Notes: generated by a model from the letters alone, not told the origin. 64,000 nucleotides of DNA from Pullichristensenella sp963930055 (GCA_963930055.1 CAWVKS010000008.1:558001-622000); one strand, 5' to 3'; counted from the stretch's first letter, positions 17,571-25,788 are shown. A program made the numbers and translations.

Positions 17571-20135
17571 TCAGATGAACAGCAGTCCGCGTTCGTCATA
17601 GACGCTGCCGCCGCCTTGGTTTTTCATGGCCCGATCCAGCGCCATGACCAGCGCCACCGCCCCGTCCACCTTCTCCGTGGACTTCTCCTTGTCGATCTTC
17701 AGATTCCCCGCCGGGTCGGTGCGCACATAGGCGTTGTCCATGTTCCACCGCAGCACCGGATGCCCACCATGATTGATATGCCGCTCCAGTACCAGCCGCA
17801 TCAATTCTTTTGTCGGCGGGGACATGTCCTTGAAGCCCTGCCCAAAGGGGATCATGGTGAAGCCATCGTCCTGCAACGCCTGCACCATCATGGTCGCGTT
17901 CCAGCGGTCGTAGGCGATCTCGCGGATGTTGTAGCGCTCGCCCAGCTGGCAGATGAATTGCTCAATGAAGCCGTAGTGGACGACGTTTCCCTCCGTAGTC
18001 TGGATAAAGCCCTGTTTCTCCCACACGTCGTACATGACATGGTCGCGCCGCACGCGCAGGGAAAGCGTGTCCTCCGGCAGCCAGAAAAATGGCAGCACGG
18101 TATAAACGCCGTCGCCGTCTTCGGGCGGGAACACCAGCACCAGCGTGGTCAGGTCGCTCGTCGAAGAAAGGTCAAGACCCGCGTAACAGGCTTTGCCCTC
18201 CAGATCGCAGGGATTGACCGCGCCGCCGCATTCGTCCCACTTGTCCATGGGCATCCAGCGCACGGACTGTTTCACCCATTGGTTTAATCGCAGTTGCCGG
18301 AACATGTTTTCGTCGGCGGGCGTCTCCAGCGCCTTGCGGTAGGCGTCGCGCACCTTGTCGATGGTGATGGTGTGCCCCAGCGATGGGTTGGCCTTGTACC
18401 AGTTGGCCTCGCTCGTCCAGTCGGCGTCGTCAGGAAGGCCGAAGATGACTGGATAGAATCGCGGATCATGCTTGCGCCCTTCGAGGATGTCCAGCGCCTT
18501 CTGATGCACTTCCCAGCAGATGGAGTTGCGGTCTGTACCCGCCGTCGTGAGCAGAAACCACAGCGGCTGCTTTCGGGCATCGCCGCTGCCCTGCGTCATG
18601 ACGTCGTAGAGTGCGCGCGTGGGCTGGGTGTGCAGCTCGTCGAAGATACAGGCGGACACATTCAGGCCGTGTTTGGTCGCCACCTCGCTGGAGAGCACCT
18701 GATAGATGCTGCCCGTGGGCTGGTAGACCATGCGCTTCATGGAGGGGATGATTTTGATGCGCTTCATGAGCGCCGGGGACTGTTTCACCATGTCCACGGC
18801 CACGTCGAACACGATGGCCGCCTGTTGCCGGTCGGAGGCGCAGGAGTAGACCTCCGCCTTCCATTCGTCGTCGTTGACCAGCATATTGAGCGCGATGGCT
18901 GCGCCCAGCTCGCTGTTGTGCGTCGGGATCATCGACGGCCCGGCGAGATATTGATGCGAAGGGCTGTCCACCTGTATGCAGCGCATCTTTACCCTGTAAG
19001 GGAGCGGCTGGATGTCCTGCAGGTAGTGAAAACAGGAGCGCGTCTTCTTTGTGCGCTCCCGTTTCCGGTCATATTTTCTTTTCAAACGCGACGTGGGTTG
19101 GTCGGCGAAGGTCGTAAAGCGGATCGTGTACAGCGTCTCGCCGGTCGGCTTTCCATATCGCAGGGACGGCCCCACGGTCATGGCATTCTTGATGCCGAGG
19201 CTCCACAGCAGTTCGCGCACGGACTCGGCCAGTTGGCGGATGGTGCTGACGTATACGCTCTGCGACTTCTCCTTGCCGATACAGCCGTCCGAATCCATGA
19301 GCCCCTGTAGAAGCGCCCAACGCTGCCCTTCCGAGGCTCGCAGGTATTCCGCAGGGATGACCTTGTCCCGGAAGCTGTCGAGCAGTATTGGCTTGAGCGC
19401 CGGGATGCGCAGCCTGTGCGAACCCGGCTGCACGACCTCGCTTTTGATCTCATAGGGAATCTGTGCCCGGACGGCCTCCACATCGGAATCCCGGACGGTG
19501 ATCTCATAATCTGTCGAGTTTCCGTTGCCCAGCCAGTAGCCCATCAGGTAGGGGGCAATGGGCAGTTCTCGCTCCGGCAGTTGCAACGCACGCGCCACGG
19601 GAATCCGAATTACCGAACGCCTTCCGGCGTCTCCCGGATGGCGCTTGCGATATGCTGCCGTCCTGCGGTAGATCTCGCCGGAAGTAAGCAGCTTTTCACG
19701 CCTGCCATTGTTCGTGACTTCGACGCGCCACAGGTGCCGCTCTCCGGCTTCAATACTACTCCCATCCCGGAAAGTGAGACGGTAGCAGGTTTCGTCGTCG
19801 AAAATCTCGCTGAGCGCAACGACGTTACAGGGCCGCCCGGCTTCGTCAAATACCTGATCGCCCACCTGTATATCGCCCATTTGCTTCCAGCCTCGGGGCG
19901 TAGGTAGCAAAGTAGACAGGGCGAGGGCTTTTCCTTGCTTTTTGGGGATTTCGATGTATGCCGTGGTATACTGGCGCATGGTGGGGTCATCCTCACGCAC
20001 GGTGCCGAACACATCCCGGATGATCTTGTCCTGCCAGGGCAGCAGCCTGAAGGGCTTGCCATGAAACTCACCCTTGGTGTGCTTGAGGCACTGGATGAAG
20101 TCGATGACCCGGCGAGCTTTCTTTTCGTCAATCAT
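17571..20135 (-). CDS. Terminase large subunit with intein
   Basis: An 854-residue precursor. Residues 1-69 are the TerL N-terminus ending in the Walker A start IPKKQGK. Residues 70-407 are an intein. The rest resumes at SELGAAIALNM with Walker B (NVSACIFDELH), the coupling motif region (WFLLTTAGTD) and the RNase H-type nuclease (YAGLDLSSTSDLTTLV, IAYDRWNAT, VDGAVALVMALDRAM). After splicing the product is about 516 residues, normal for HK97-type large terminases. It powers DNA packaging and cuts concatemers. Its start overlaps TerS by 8 nt. Confidence 0.95.
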   Translation of the reverse strand: MIDEKKARRVIDFIQCLKHTKGEFHGKPFRLLPWQDKIIRDVFGTVREDDPTMRQYTTAYIEIPKKQGKALALSTLLPTPRGWKQMGDIQVGDQVFDEAGRPCNVVALSEIFDDETCYRLTFRDGSSIEAGERHLWRVEVTNNGRREKLLTSGEIYRRTAAYRKRHPGDAGRRSVIRIPVARALQLPERELPIAPYLMGYWLGNGNSTDYEITVRDSDVEAVRAQIPYEIKSEVVQPGSHRLRIPALKPILLDSFRDKVIPAEYLRASEGQRWALLQGLMDSDGCIGKEKSQSVYVSTIRQLAESVRELLWSLGIKNAMTVGPSLRYGKPTGETLYTIRFTTFADQPTSRLKRKYDRKRERTKKTRSCFHYLQDIQPLPYRVKMRCIQVDSPSHQYLAGPSMIPTHNSELGAAIALNMLVNDDEWKAEVYSCASDRQQAAIVFDVAVDMVKQSPALMKRIKIIPSMKRMVYQPTGSIYQVLSSEVATKHGLNVSACIFDELHTQPTRALYDVMTQGSGDARKQPLWFLLTTAGTDRNSICWEVHQKALDILEGRKHDPRFYPVIFGLPDDADWTSEANWYKANPSLGHTITIDKVRDAYRKALETPADENMFRQLRLNQWVKQSVRWMPMDKWDECGGAVNPCDLEGKACYAGLDLSSTSDLTTLVLVFPPEDGDGVYTVLPFFWLPEDTLSLRVRRDHVMYDVWEKQGFIQTTEGNVVHYGFIEQFICQLGERYNIREIAYDRWNATMMVQALQDDGFTMIPFGQGFKDMSPPTKELMRLVLERHINHGGHPVLRWNMDNAYVRTDPAGNLKIDKEKSTEKVDGAVALVMALDRAMKNQGGGSVYDERGLLFI
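18915..19928 (-). other. Ala1-type intein with LAGLIDADG endonuclease domain in TerL
   Basis: A 338-residue in-frame insertion exactly within Walker A, between GK and S of the expected GKS. The N-terminal splice block starts with Ala (ALALSTLLPTPRGWKQMGD), block B contains EAGERHLW, and the C-terminal block ends MIPTHN followed by Ser as the +1 nucleophile. Ala at position 1 is known in terminase inteins that splice by direct attack of the +1 residue. Two LAGLIDADG helices are visible (APYLMGYWLGNGN and LLQGLMDSDGCIG). The acidic residue of the first is Asn rather than Asp, so homing activity may be lost while splicing stays intact. Confidence 0.9.
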
Positions 20136-20619
20136 CCTGCCAGCCCCCTTTGAGCAGCTTTTCCATGGGATCGTCCGCTTCGGTTCCGTCTCCGCCCCCG
20201 CCAGCGGCGATGATGCGTGCGCGAGTGGCGGGCGTCAGGCCGAAGTCCGAACAGAATGACTGCATGATCTTGAGGTTCTGCTGGGCGATGCTGACCTGCG
20301 GCACCTGCTGCACATAGCCGGAGGGCGTGCGAAAGATGCTGCCATGCTGGGTGATGAATTCCTCGGCTTCCCTCCACCGGGCATACGCCTGACAGTAGCC
20401 CGCGAAAGCGGTGAGATCGGCCATGGTCAGCACGCCCATCGCCTCCAGCGAGGATGCGAGGCGCTTCCATTCCTTTTTGGCCTCGGGCAGAAGCCACGAC
20501 GGGCACTTCAATTCTCCCTTCGGCGGGATGGGCTCGTGGTCGTTGAGCGGACGTTTGCCCGGATTGCCCTCCAGCACCTTCAGCGCCGTGGGCTTGGGCT
20601 TCCTGCCTCTGGCCGCCAT
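20128..20619 (-). CDS. Terminase small subunit (P27 family)
   Basis: A 163-residue protein starting MAARGRKPKPTALKVLEGNPGKRPLN, the P27 signature, with PPKGELKCPSWLLPEAKKEWKRL and an HTH-like helical core (ADLTAFAGYCQAYARWREAEEFI). It recognises the packaging site and regulates TerL. The stop overlaps the TerL start. Confidence 0.93.
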   Translation of the reverse strand: MAARGRKPKPTALKVLEGNPGKRPLNDHEPIPPKGELKCPSWLLPEAKKEWKRLASSLEAMGVLTMADLTAFAGYCQAYARWREAEEFITQHGSIFRTPSGYVQQVPQVSIAQQNLKIMQSFCSDFGLTPATRARIIAAGGGGDGTEADDPMEKLLKGGWQDD

Positions 20620-20653
20620 GGGTACGCACCTCCCTTCTGTGTTTTTCTGCGCA

Positions 20654-21904
20654 TTACTTGCCTGTCAGGTCAAGTTGGCTGTGCTTGATGACCTCTCCAT
20701 TCCGCTCCACGCACACTTCTTCATCGCTGCCAACCAGTTCAATGTACCGCTGCACGATGACGCTGGCATACTTGGGGTCGAGTTCCATCGTCCGGCAGAT
20801 GCGGTCGGTCTGTTCGCAGGCGATGAGCGTGGAGCCGCTGCCGCCGAACAGATCCATCACCACGCCGTTGGGCGCGGAGCTGTTCTTGATGGGATACGCC
20901 AGCAGCGGGATGGGTTTCATGGTCGGATGCTCCTTGGAGTGCTTGGGCTTATCAAAGTTCCAAATCGTTGTCTGCTTGCGGTCGGCAAACCACTTGTGCT
21001 TGCCGTTGGGCAGCCATCCAAACAGCACCGGCTCATGCTGCCACTGGTAGGGCGAGCGCCCCAGCACGAGGCTGTTTTTCACCCAGATGCACACGCCGCT
21101 GATGTGGAAACCTGCCTCCTTGAACGCGCGGCGGAAATTCAGTCCCTCGGTATCCGCGTGGAAGATGTAAGCGCTGCCGCCCTCGGCCAGATGCGCGGCC
21201 ATGTTGCGGAAGGCCGCCAGCAGGAATTCATAGAACTTGCCGTCCGCCATGCTGTCGTTCTGAATGGACTTTCCGTCTGCGCTCTGGTAGGCGACGTTAT
21301 AGGGCGGATCGGTGACAATAAGGTTGGCCCTGAGGCCGGCCATGAGCAGATTGACATCGTCCGTGTTGGTGGCATCTCCGCAGACCATGCGGTGGCGGCC
21401 CAGCGTCCAGACGTCACCCGGCTCCACGAAAGGCATGATCTCCTCCGGGTCGATGTCGCAGTCATCGTCGGACACATCCTTGTCGTGTACCTTGGAGAAT
21501 AAGTCGTCCACTTCGGCGGCGTCAAAGCCGGTCGCGCCGAGGTCATACCCCGAGGATTGCAGGTCAGCCAGCAGGTCGGCCAGCGCCACCGGCTCCCATT
21601 CACCGACGGCTTTGTTGAGCGCGATATTGAGTGCCTTTTCATCCTGCGGGTCCTCGATATGCACGACCACGCAGTCGATCTCCGTCGCGCCCTCGCTGAC
21701 CAGCACCTTGTAGCGCTGGTGCCCGCCGACGATATTTCCAGTGACCTCGTTCCAGATCACTGGATCGACATAGCCGAAGTCGTGCAGGCTGCGCCGGATC
21801 TTTTCATAGGCAGGCTCGCCGGGCTTGAGGTCTTTGCGGGGATTGTATTTTGCAGGCTTGAGCCGTTCGGCGGCAATGCGCTGCAGATTCATCTGAGTGT
21901 TCAT
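20654..21904 (-). CDS. ParB-nuclease-domain / DNA methyltransferase fusion
   Basis: A 416-residue two-domain protein. Residues 1-110 are ParB-like (LKPAKYNPRKDL, GNIVGGHQRYKVLVSEG, ALNKAVGEWEP). Residues 165-416 are an amino-methyltransferase of the beta class with the catalytic motif IV before the SAM motif (VTDPPYNVAYQ, later VVMDLFGGSGSTLIACEQTDR). The DPPY motif means N6-adenine or N4-cytosine methylation. Such fusions are common in Firmicutes phages just upstream of TerS. It is the first gene of the leftward late operon, with CGGAGG before the ATG. Confidence 0.93.
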   Translation of the reverse strand: MNTQMNLQRIAAERLKPAKYNPRKDLKPGEPAYEKIRRSLHDFGYVDPVIWNEVTGNIVGGHQRYKVLVSEGATEIDCVVVHIEDPQDEKALNIALNKAVGEWEPVALADLLADLQSSGYDLGATGFDAAEVDDLFSKVHDKDVSDDDCDIDPEEIMPFVEPGDVWTLGRHRMVCGDATNTDDVNLLMAGLRANLIVTDPPYNVAYQSADGKSIQNDSMADGKFYEFLLAAFRNMAAHLAEGGSAYIFHADTEGLNFRRAFKEAGFHISGVCIWVKNSLVLGRSPYQWQHEPVLFGWLPNGKHKWFADRKQTTIWNFDKPKHSKEHPTMKPIPLLAYPIKNSSAPNGVVMDLFGGSGSTLIACEQTDRICRTMELDPKYASVIVQRYIELVGSDEEVCVERNGEVIKHSQLDLTGK

Positions 21905-22624
21905 TTTGACCTCCGTGCGTTATCAGGAAAATATCTTGCTATTGCAGGGGAAATAGAGTAAATATGAAGCATACCGGCGCAAAGAACCGCCGGTATACGG
22001 ATAATTGCTGGCAATGCGTGCCTACACGGGCGCGCTTTTTGTGTTTTTGGGGCGGATACCCCCGGTCGGCAATTTTGCGAAAATTCGCGCGAGAGGGCGC
22101 GGCGGTCTCCAGCTGCGGGGTGAAAGAATCCGACCACCCCCTCCCCCGGGGCGGCGGGCCGGGGCGCGGGGGCCGCCGGGGCGCGGGGGGGTGCCGGGGC
22201 GCGCGGGGGCCGCCGGGGCGCGCGGAGGGGCCGCCGGGGGTGCGGGGGGCTGCCGGGGCGCGGGGCCGCCGGGGCGCGGGGGCCGCCGGGGGGCGCGCGG
22301 AGGGGCCGCCGGGGCACACGGGGCTGCCGGGGCACACGGGGCCGCCGGGGCGCGGGGCCGCCGGGGCACATGGGGCCGCCGGGGCGCGGGCTGCCGGGGC
22401 ACACGGGGCCGCCGGGCGCGCGGGGCCGCCGACGAAAACGCGCTACTACTTATGCGCGTAGGGCCTTTGGCCCGACCCCGGCCTATCAAAAACAACGCTG
22501 AAACTACCGCGTTTCTTATCTTGCTATTTGGGCCGCGCAGAGTGATGTATGTGTCGCGGGCCGGAAAACGGGCCGCCGCGGGGGAAGACCCCGCGGGAAT
22601 GAAGCGCGAAAGGAGCACACCCCC
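21905..22624 (+). other. Intergenic spacer between divergent phage operons
   Basis: 720 bp between the leftward ParB-methyltransferase gene and the rightward amidoligase gene. It holds an AT-richer part next to the methyltransferase, an almost pure G/C repeat (22140-22430), and a stretch with short hairpins, including CCGCGGGG/CCCCGCGG at about 22575-22595 just before the amidoligase ribosome site. A 12-mer TATCTTGCTATT occurs at both sides of the repeat (about 21940 and 22517). I could not pick a convincing promoter for either operon, although both must start near here. Confidence 0.6.
22140..22430. repeat. Extremely GC-rich 9/18-bp tandem repeat
   Basis: About 290 bp made almost only of G and C, built from degenerate 9-mers such as GGGGCCGCC alternating with GGGGCRCRY. 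On the plus strand several frames read as collagen-like Gly-X-Y with many breaks, and the minus strand reads as Pro/Arg runs. No ribosome site and no stable frame favour a gene, so I treat it as a non-coding repeat, possibly a remnant of a collagen-like coding repeat. Confidence 0.8.
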
Positions 22625-23512
22625 GTGAAAACACAGACTTTTGGCATTGAGCTGGAAACTACCGGTCTCGGCCGCGCGCGCACAGCCCAGGTCCTCGCCG
22701 AGCACTTCGGCACAGCCGCCCGCCACGTCGGCCTCCACCTCGACAACTGGACGGTGCCCATGCCCGACGGGCGGCACTGGACCGTCGAAAGCGACGCCTC
22801 GGTCACCGACCCCGACGCCGAGGTCGTCAGCCCGGTGTGCCGCTGGGAAGACATCCCCATGGTCCAGGAAGTGGTCCGCGCCCTGCGCAGGGCCGGGGCC
22901 ATGACCGACGAAAGCTGCGGCATCCACATCCATGTAGGGTTGGGCGAACACACGCCGCAAAGCCTGCGCAGGCTGGTCAACATCGTCAACGCCAAGGAAT
23001 ACCTGCTGACCATGGCTCTGGGCATTTCGCCGGAACGGCGCGAGCAGTGGTGCCAACCCGTCGAGCCGCGCTTCCTCGCGCAGCTCAACCAGCGCAAGCC
23101 CTCCAGCATGGAGGCTCTGGCACGGCTCTGGTACACCGCCAACGGCGGCAGCGAAAGCACAGACTGGCGGCAGCGCGCCTCAAGGCACTACGACCGAAGC
23201 CGCTACCACCTGCTCAACCTTCACGCGGCCTTTTCCACCGAGCGCCCCGCGCACACTATCGAATTTCGCGCCTTCAACGGCACACTGCACGCGGGCGAGG
23301 TGAAAAGCTACATCCAGCTTTGCCTGGCCATCAGCGCGCAGGCCTTGCACACCAAGGCGGCCAGCCCCGCGCGTCCCATCACAGACAACCCGAAATACAC
23401 CTTCCGCTGCTGGCTCTTGCGCCTGGGCTTCATCGGCGACGAATTTGAAACCGCCCGCACACACCTGCTCAAGCGACTACCCGGCAACGCCGCCTGGCGG
23501 CAGGCATCCTGA
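22625..23512 (+). CDS. Amidoligase family enzyme (GCS/GS-like)
   Basis: A 295-residue ATP-dependent ligase of the phage/bacterial amidoligase family. Motifs in order: FGIELE at the N-terminus (metal-binding Glu), TVESDASV, EVVSPV, CGIHIHVGL, then HTIEFRAFNGT near residue 215. These line up with the carboxylate-amine ligase core. Family members join amino groups to carboxylates, and comparative genomics has predicted peptide or protein modification, often with a glutamine amidotransferase, as here (25198). The start is a GTG at 22625 with AAAGGAG upstream. A hammerhead ribozyme begins 5 nt after the stop. The true substrate is unknown. Confidence 0.85.
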   Translation: MKTQTFGIELETTGLGRARTAQVLAEHFGTAARHVGLHLDNWTVPMPDGRHWTVESDASVTDPDAEVVSPVCRWEDIPMVQEVVRALRRAGAMTDESCGIHIHVGLGEHTPQSLRRLVNIVNAKEYLLTMALGISPERREQWCQPVEPRFLAQLNQRKPSSMEALARLWYTANGGSESTDWRQRASRHYDRSRYHLLNLHAAFSTERPAHTIEFRAFNGTLHAGEVKSYIQLCLAISAQALHTKAASPARPITDNPKYTFRCWLLRLGFIGDEFETARTHLLKRLPGNAAWRQAS

Positions 23513-23517
23513 CACAG

Positions 23518-23579
23518 CCCGCCTGACGATGGCCCGGCGGCCCCGGGCCGAAACGTTCCCAAATCGGGAGCGTCGCGGG
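23518..23579 (+). ncRNA. Type I hammerhead ribozyme 1
   Basis: Stem I CCCGC (23518-23522) pairs with GCGGG (23575-23579). The core CTGACGA (23523-23529) is followed by one extra T, stem II GGCCCGG...CCGGGCC, GAAA (23550-23553), stem III ACGTTCCC/GGGAGCGT with loop AAATC, and the cleavage triplet GTC (cut after 23574). All invariant hammerhead core bases are present. Cleavage would leave a 46-nt leader with a 5'-OH before the next ATG. Confidence 0.92.
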
Positions 23580-23620
23580 AAGCCGCACAGCATCTTTCAA
23601 ATCAAGAGGAGGTACAGACC

Positions 23621-23968
23621 ATGAAGAACACCGAAGCCGTCCGCACAGCGTTTTCGCAGATGCAGCGCCAAGCCGAAAATCTCGGCGCGGGCTACAAAAT
23701 CGAGCCGCGCGTATCCCCCGACGGGGGACACATCACCCTCATCATCCACAGGCCGAAGGACAGCGCGAAGGCGGTGTACCCGGACGTCATGTTCCACGAC
23801 GACTGGTATGGTAAGGAGATCGTCCGCTTCTCCATCCATCCAACGGGCTACGGGGAAGAGCCCCTGAATCGGGCAAGTCAAATGGCACACGGGCTGCTCG
23901 CCGCCTGCGAGCTTGTAAATCGACTGTACGCCATTGCCGAGGACGCCGGGCTGGAAACCATCCGCTGA
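23621..23968 (+). CDS. Small phage protein of unknown function
   Basis: A 115-residue soluble protein (MKNTEAVRTAFSQMQRQAENLG) starting 9 nt after an AGGAGG. It has an N-terminal helix, a beta-rich middle (YKIEPRVSPDGGHITLIIHR, YPDVMFHDDWYGKEIVRFSIHPTGYG) and a C-terminal helix (QMAHGLLAACELVNRLYAIAEDAG). I do not recognise a family. It follows hammerhead 1 and precedes hammerhead 2, in the same unit as the amidoligase, so it may be a partner or substrate. Confidence 0.75.
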   Translation: MKNTEAVRTAFSQMQRQAENLGAGYKIEPRVSPDGGHITLIIHRPKDSAKAVYPDVMFHDDWYGKEIVRFSIHPTGYGEEPLNRASQMAHGLLAACELVNRLYAIAEDAGLETIR

Positions 23969-23980
23969 CGCACGAACCGC

Positions 23981-24042
23981 CCCGCCTGACGATGGCCCAG
24001 CGGCTCTGGGTCGAAACGTTCCCCAATCGGGGACGTCGCGGG
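23981..24042 (+). ncRNA. Type I hammerhead ribozyme 2
   Basis: Stem I CCCGC (23981-23985) with GCGGG (24038-24042). CTGACGA (23986-23992), extra T, stem II GGCCCAG/CTGGGTC, GAAA (24013-24016), stem III ACGTTCCC/GGGGACGT and GTC, cut after 24037. Stem II and III differ from copy 1 but stay paired, showing compensatory change. Leader to the next ATG is 45 nt. The leader after the cut is almost identical to that of copy 1. Confidence 0.92.
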
Positions 24043-24082
24043 AAGCCGCACAAGATCTTTCAAATCAAGAGGAGGTACAACC

Positions 24083-24310
24083 ATGTATGACTACGAGGAC
24101 AGCTACGAAGAAACCGGCATCGACGAGAGCGTGGTGCAGGACGCCCTTTTCGGGATGCTCTGCGGGGATTGGGCGGTCGAGGACACCGCTTTGGAATCCT
24201 GCCGGGTCAGCACCTTCCGCGACGCGGGCGTGATGAGCAACGACGCCGGCCTGGTGCTCCGCCTGCCCGACGGCTCCGAGTTCCAGATCACCATCCTGCA
24301 GAGCCGGTGA
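24083..24310 (+). CDS. Small acidic phage protein of unknown function
   Basis: A 75-residue, strongly acidic protein (MYDYEDSYEETGIDESVVQD) with LFGMLCGDWAVEDTALESCRV and a C-terminal beta pair (GLVLRLPDGSEFQITILQS). AGGAGG precedes the ATG. No family recognised. It lies between hammerheads 2 and 3, with hammerhead 3 starting 4 nt after its stop. Confidence 0.7.
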   Translation: MYDYEDSYEETGIDESVVQDALFGMLCGDWAVEDTALESCRVSTFRDAGVMSNDAGLVLRLPDGSEFQITILQSR

Positions 24311-24314
24311 CACA

Positions 24315-24377
24315 CCCGCCTGACGATGGCCTCCGGCACAGGCCGAAACGCTTCCCTGCGGGGGGGAGCGTCGCGGG
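24315..24377 (+). ncRNA. Type I hammerhead ribozyme 3
   Basis: Stem I CCCGC (24315-24319) with GCGGG (24373-24377). CTGACGA (24320-24326), extra T, stem II GGCC/GGCC with loop TCCGGCACA, GAAA (24345-24348), stem III ACGCTTCCC/GGGGAGCGT and GTC, cut after 24372. The leader left before the GTG start at 24419 is 46 nt. Confidence 0.92.
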
Positions 24378-24418
24378 AAGCCGCATGGTTTCTGAATACA
24401 GCAAGGAGGTTACACGCC

Positions 24419-24709
24419 GTGAAAAAAGTACGCTTTGAAATCAAACTGAGCACCTACCGGGACGGGCGCACACTCGCTCGAATCTACGATGATTACTGGG
24501 ACAGTATGGATGTCGCATTATTCGACCCTGCTCACCCCGAACAGGTCGACCTGAAGGCATTCAAGGAGCTGGCCGCACAGCTTGCAAATCGCAAGCCCGG
24601 CTGGTACGCCATTGAGGTCGAGGACTATCCCTTCGGCAAAGCCGCACGCCTTTTCCGCATTCCCGGCCGGCATCTGCGATATGCCCGAGCCAACGGGCAC
24701 AGCTTTTGA
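24419..24709 (+). CDS. Small phage protein of unknown function
   Basis: A 96-residue protein with a GTG start 8 nt after AAGGAGGT (VKKVRFEIKLSTYRDGRTLAR). A beta-rich N-terminus is followed by DAFDPAHP-like acidic text and a helical LKAFKELAAQLANRKPGWYAIEVEDYPFG segment. No family recognised. A short stretch resembling its first codons (GAAATCAAACTGAGCA) recurs at about 25805, before the 49-residue gene, suggesting past duplication or recombination in this operon. Confidence 0.7.
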   Translation: MKKVRFEIKLSTYRDGRTLARIYDDYWDSMDVALFDPAHPEQVDLKAFKELAAQLANRKPGWYAIEVEDYPFGKAARLFRIPGRHLRYARANGHSF

Positions 24710-24847
24710 ATCAACGCCCGCCGGGTGGATATGAACAAGACCGTCCGCAGAAACCCTGGTGCATCGGTCGGGTTGCTATTTCGCCCCGAAAGAGTGATGA
24801 ATAGCATACGCGAAAGCGCTTTGAAATGGAGAAGGGAAGAATGCGAC

Positions 24848-25066
24848 ATGAAGCACATGAACATCGAAACCCTCATGGACATCCTCGACTGGTTCGACGA
24901 CGGGCTGTACGACTACCTTGATCACATTCTTTTGACCAAACCCGACGGCGAAGTGCGCATCCGCCGGGCCATGCCTGAGCTGCGCAAATACGCGCGCTCG
25001 CTGGTCGCCGCCTACCGGGGCACGGATCGCGCCTATCCCGAAGGGCTTCCAAATCTGCCTGCCTGA
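24848..25066 (+). CDS. Small phage protein of unknown function
   Basis: A 72-residue protein (MKHMNIETLMDILDWFDDGL) of helical, acidic character with YDYLDHILLTKPDGEVRIRRAMPELRKYARSLVAAYRG. GAAGGGAAG lies about 8 nt upstream of the ATG. It is the only small gene in the operon not directly preceded by an intact hammerhead; the 138-bp gap upstream may hold a decayed copy. Confidence 0.65.
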   Translation: MKHMNIETLMDILDWFDDGLYDYLDHILLTKPDGEVRIRRAMPELRKYARSLVAAYRGTDRAYPEGLPNLPA

Positions 25067-25085
25067 GCGCACCTGACCGGACACG

Positions 25086-25145
25086 CCCGCCTGACGATGG
25101 CCCTTGGCACAGGCCGAAACGCTCTCAAATCGGGAGCGTCGCGGG
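25086..25145 (+). ncRNA. Type I hammerhead ribozyme 4
   Basis: Stem I CCCGC (25086-25090) with GCGGG (25141-25145). CTGACGA (25091-25097), extra T, stem II GGCC/GGCC with an A-rich side of the loop, GAAA (25116-25119), stem III ACGCTCTC/GGGAGCGT with loop AAATC, and GTC, cut after 25140. The leader before the next ATG is 57 nt, the longest of the four. Confidence 0.92.
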
Positions 25146-25197
25146 AGCCGCACAGCTTCCAAATACACCAGAGCATACAGCGAGGAGGCAATTTTAC

Positions 25198-25788
25198 ATG
25201 TGCATCATCTGCGTTTCCAGATCCGGCGTCCGCCAGCCCGGCGAGGCGACCATCCGCGCCATGTTCCTGAACAACCCCCACGGCGCGGGGTACATGTTCG
25301 CGCGCGACGGCTGGGTCACGATCCACAAGGGCTTCATGGATCTGGACGATTACCTGCGGGCCATCCGCGAAGAACACTTCACTGTCAGCGACAATGTGGT
25401 CTACCACTTCCGCATCAGCACACAGGCGGGCGTAAGCCCTGAAATGACGCATCCGTTTCCGCTCTCAAATCGGCCCGCCCGCCTGCGCAAACTCGACCTG
25501 CGCTGCCGCGTCGGCGTCGCGCACAACGGCGTCATCCCCCTGACCAGTGACCCAAGCAACGAGCGCTACAGCGACACCGCCATCTTTATCACCGACTACC
25601 TCTCCCACATCATCCGCAGGCGTGCCGACCTGCGCGACCAGCGCGTGCTGGACAGCATCTTCCAAATCGCGCAGTCCAGGTTCGCCATCATGGACGGCGG
25701 CGGATACATCGCCACGGTCGGGAAGTTCATCGACGAGCGCGGGCTGCTATTCAGCAACGCCAGCTACCTGCCTTGGCGGATGCGGTGA
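25198..25788 (+). CDS. Class II glutamine amidotransferase-like protein
   Basis: A 196-residue Ntn-hydrolase fold protein with the catalytic Cys at position 2 (MCIICVSRSG), exposed once Met is removed. Typical type II motifs follow: NNPHGAGYMF, HFRISTQAGV, THPFP and VAHNGVI. It should hydrolyse glutamine and pass ammonia, or transfer an amide, to a partner. Encoded in one unit with an amidoligase, it probably supplies nitrogen for amide formation or edits the product. GAGGAGG lies upstream. Phage members of this family are known beside amidoligases. Confidence 0.85.
   Translation: MCIICVSRSGVRQPGEATIRAMFLNNPHGAGYMFARDGWVTIHKGFMDLDDYLRAIREEHFTVSDNVVYHFRISTQAGVSPEMTHPFPLSNRPARLRKLDLRCRVGVAHNGVIPLTSDPSNERYSDTAIFITDYLSHIIRRRADLRDQRVLDSIFQIAQSRFAIMDGGGYIATVGKFIDERGLLFSNASYLPWRMR

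Noticed and set aside
22005..22628. Collagen-like open frames across the GC-rich repeat
   Set aside because: Several frames on both strands read as repeats only because of the 9-bp period. None has a ribosome site, and Gly-X-Y is broken many times.
23518..25145. CRISPR-like array in the repeated leaders
   Set aside because: The repeats are spaced by whole genes with ribosome sites, and their varying parts keep base pairing, which fits ribozymes, not spacers.
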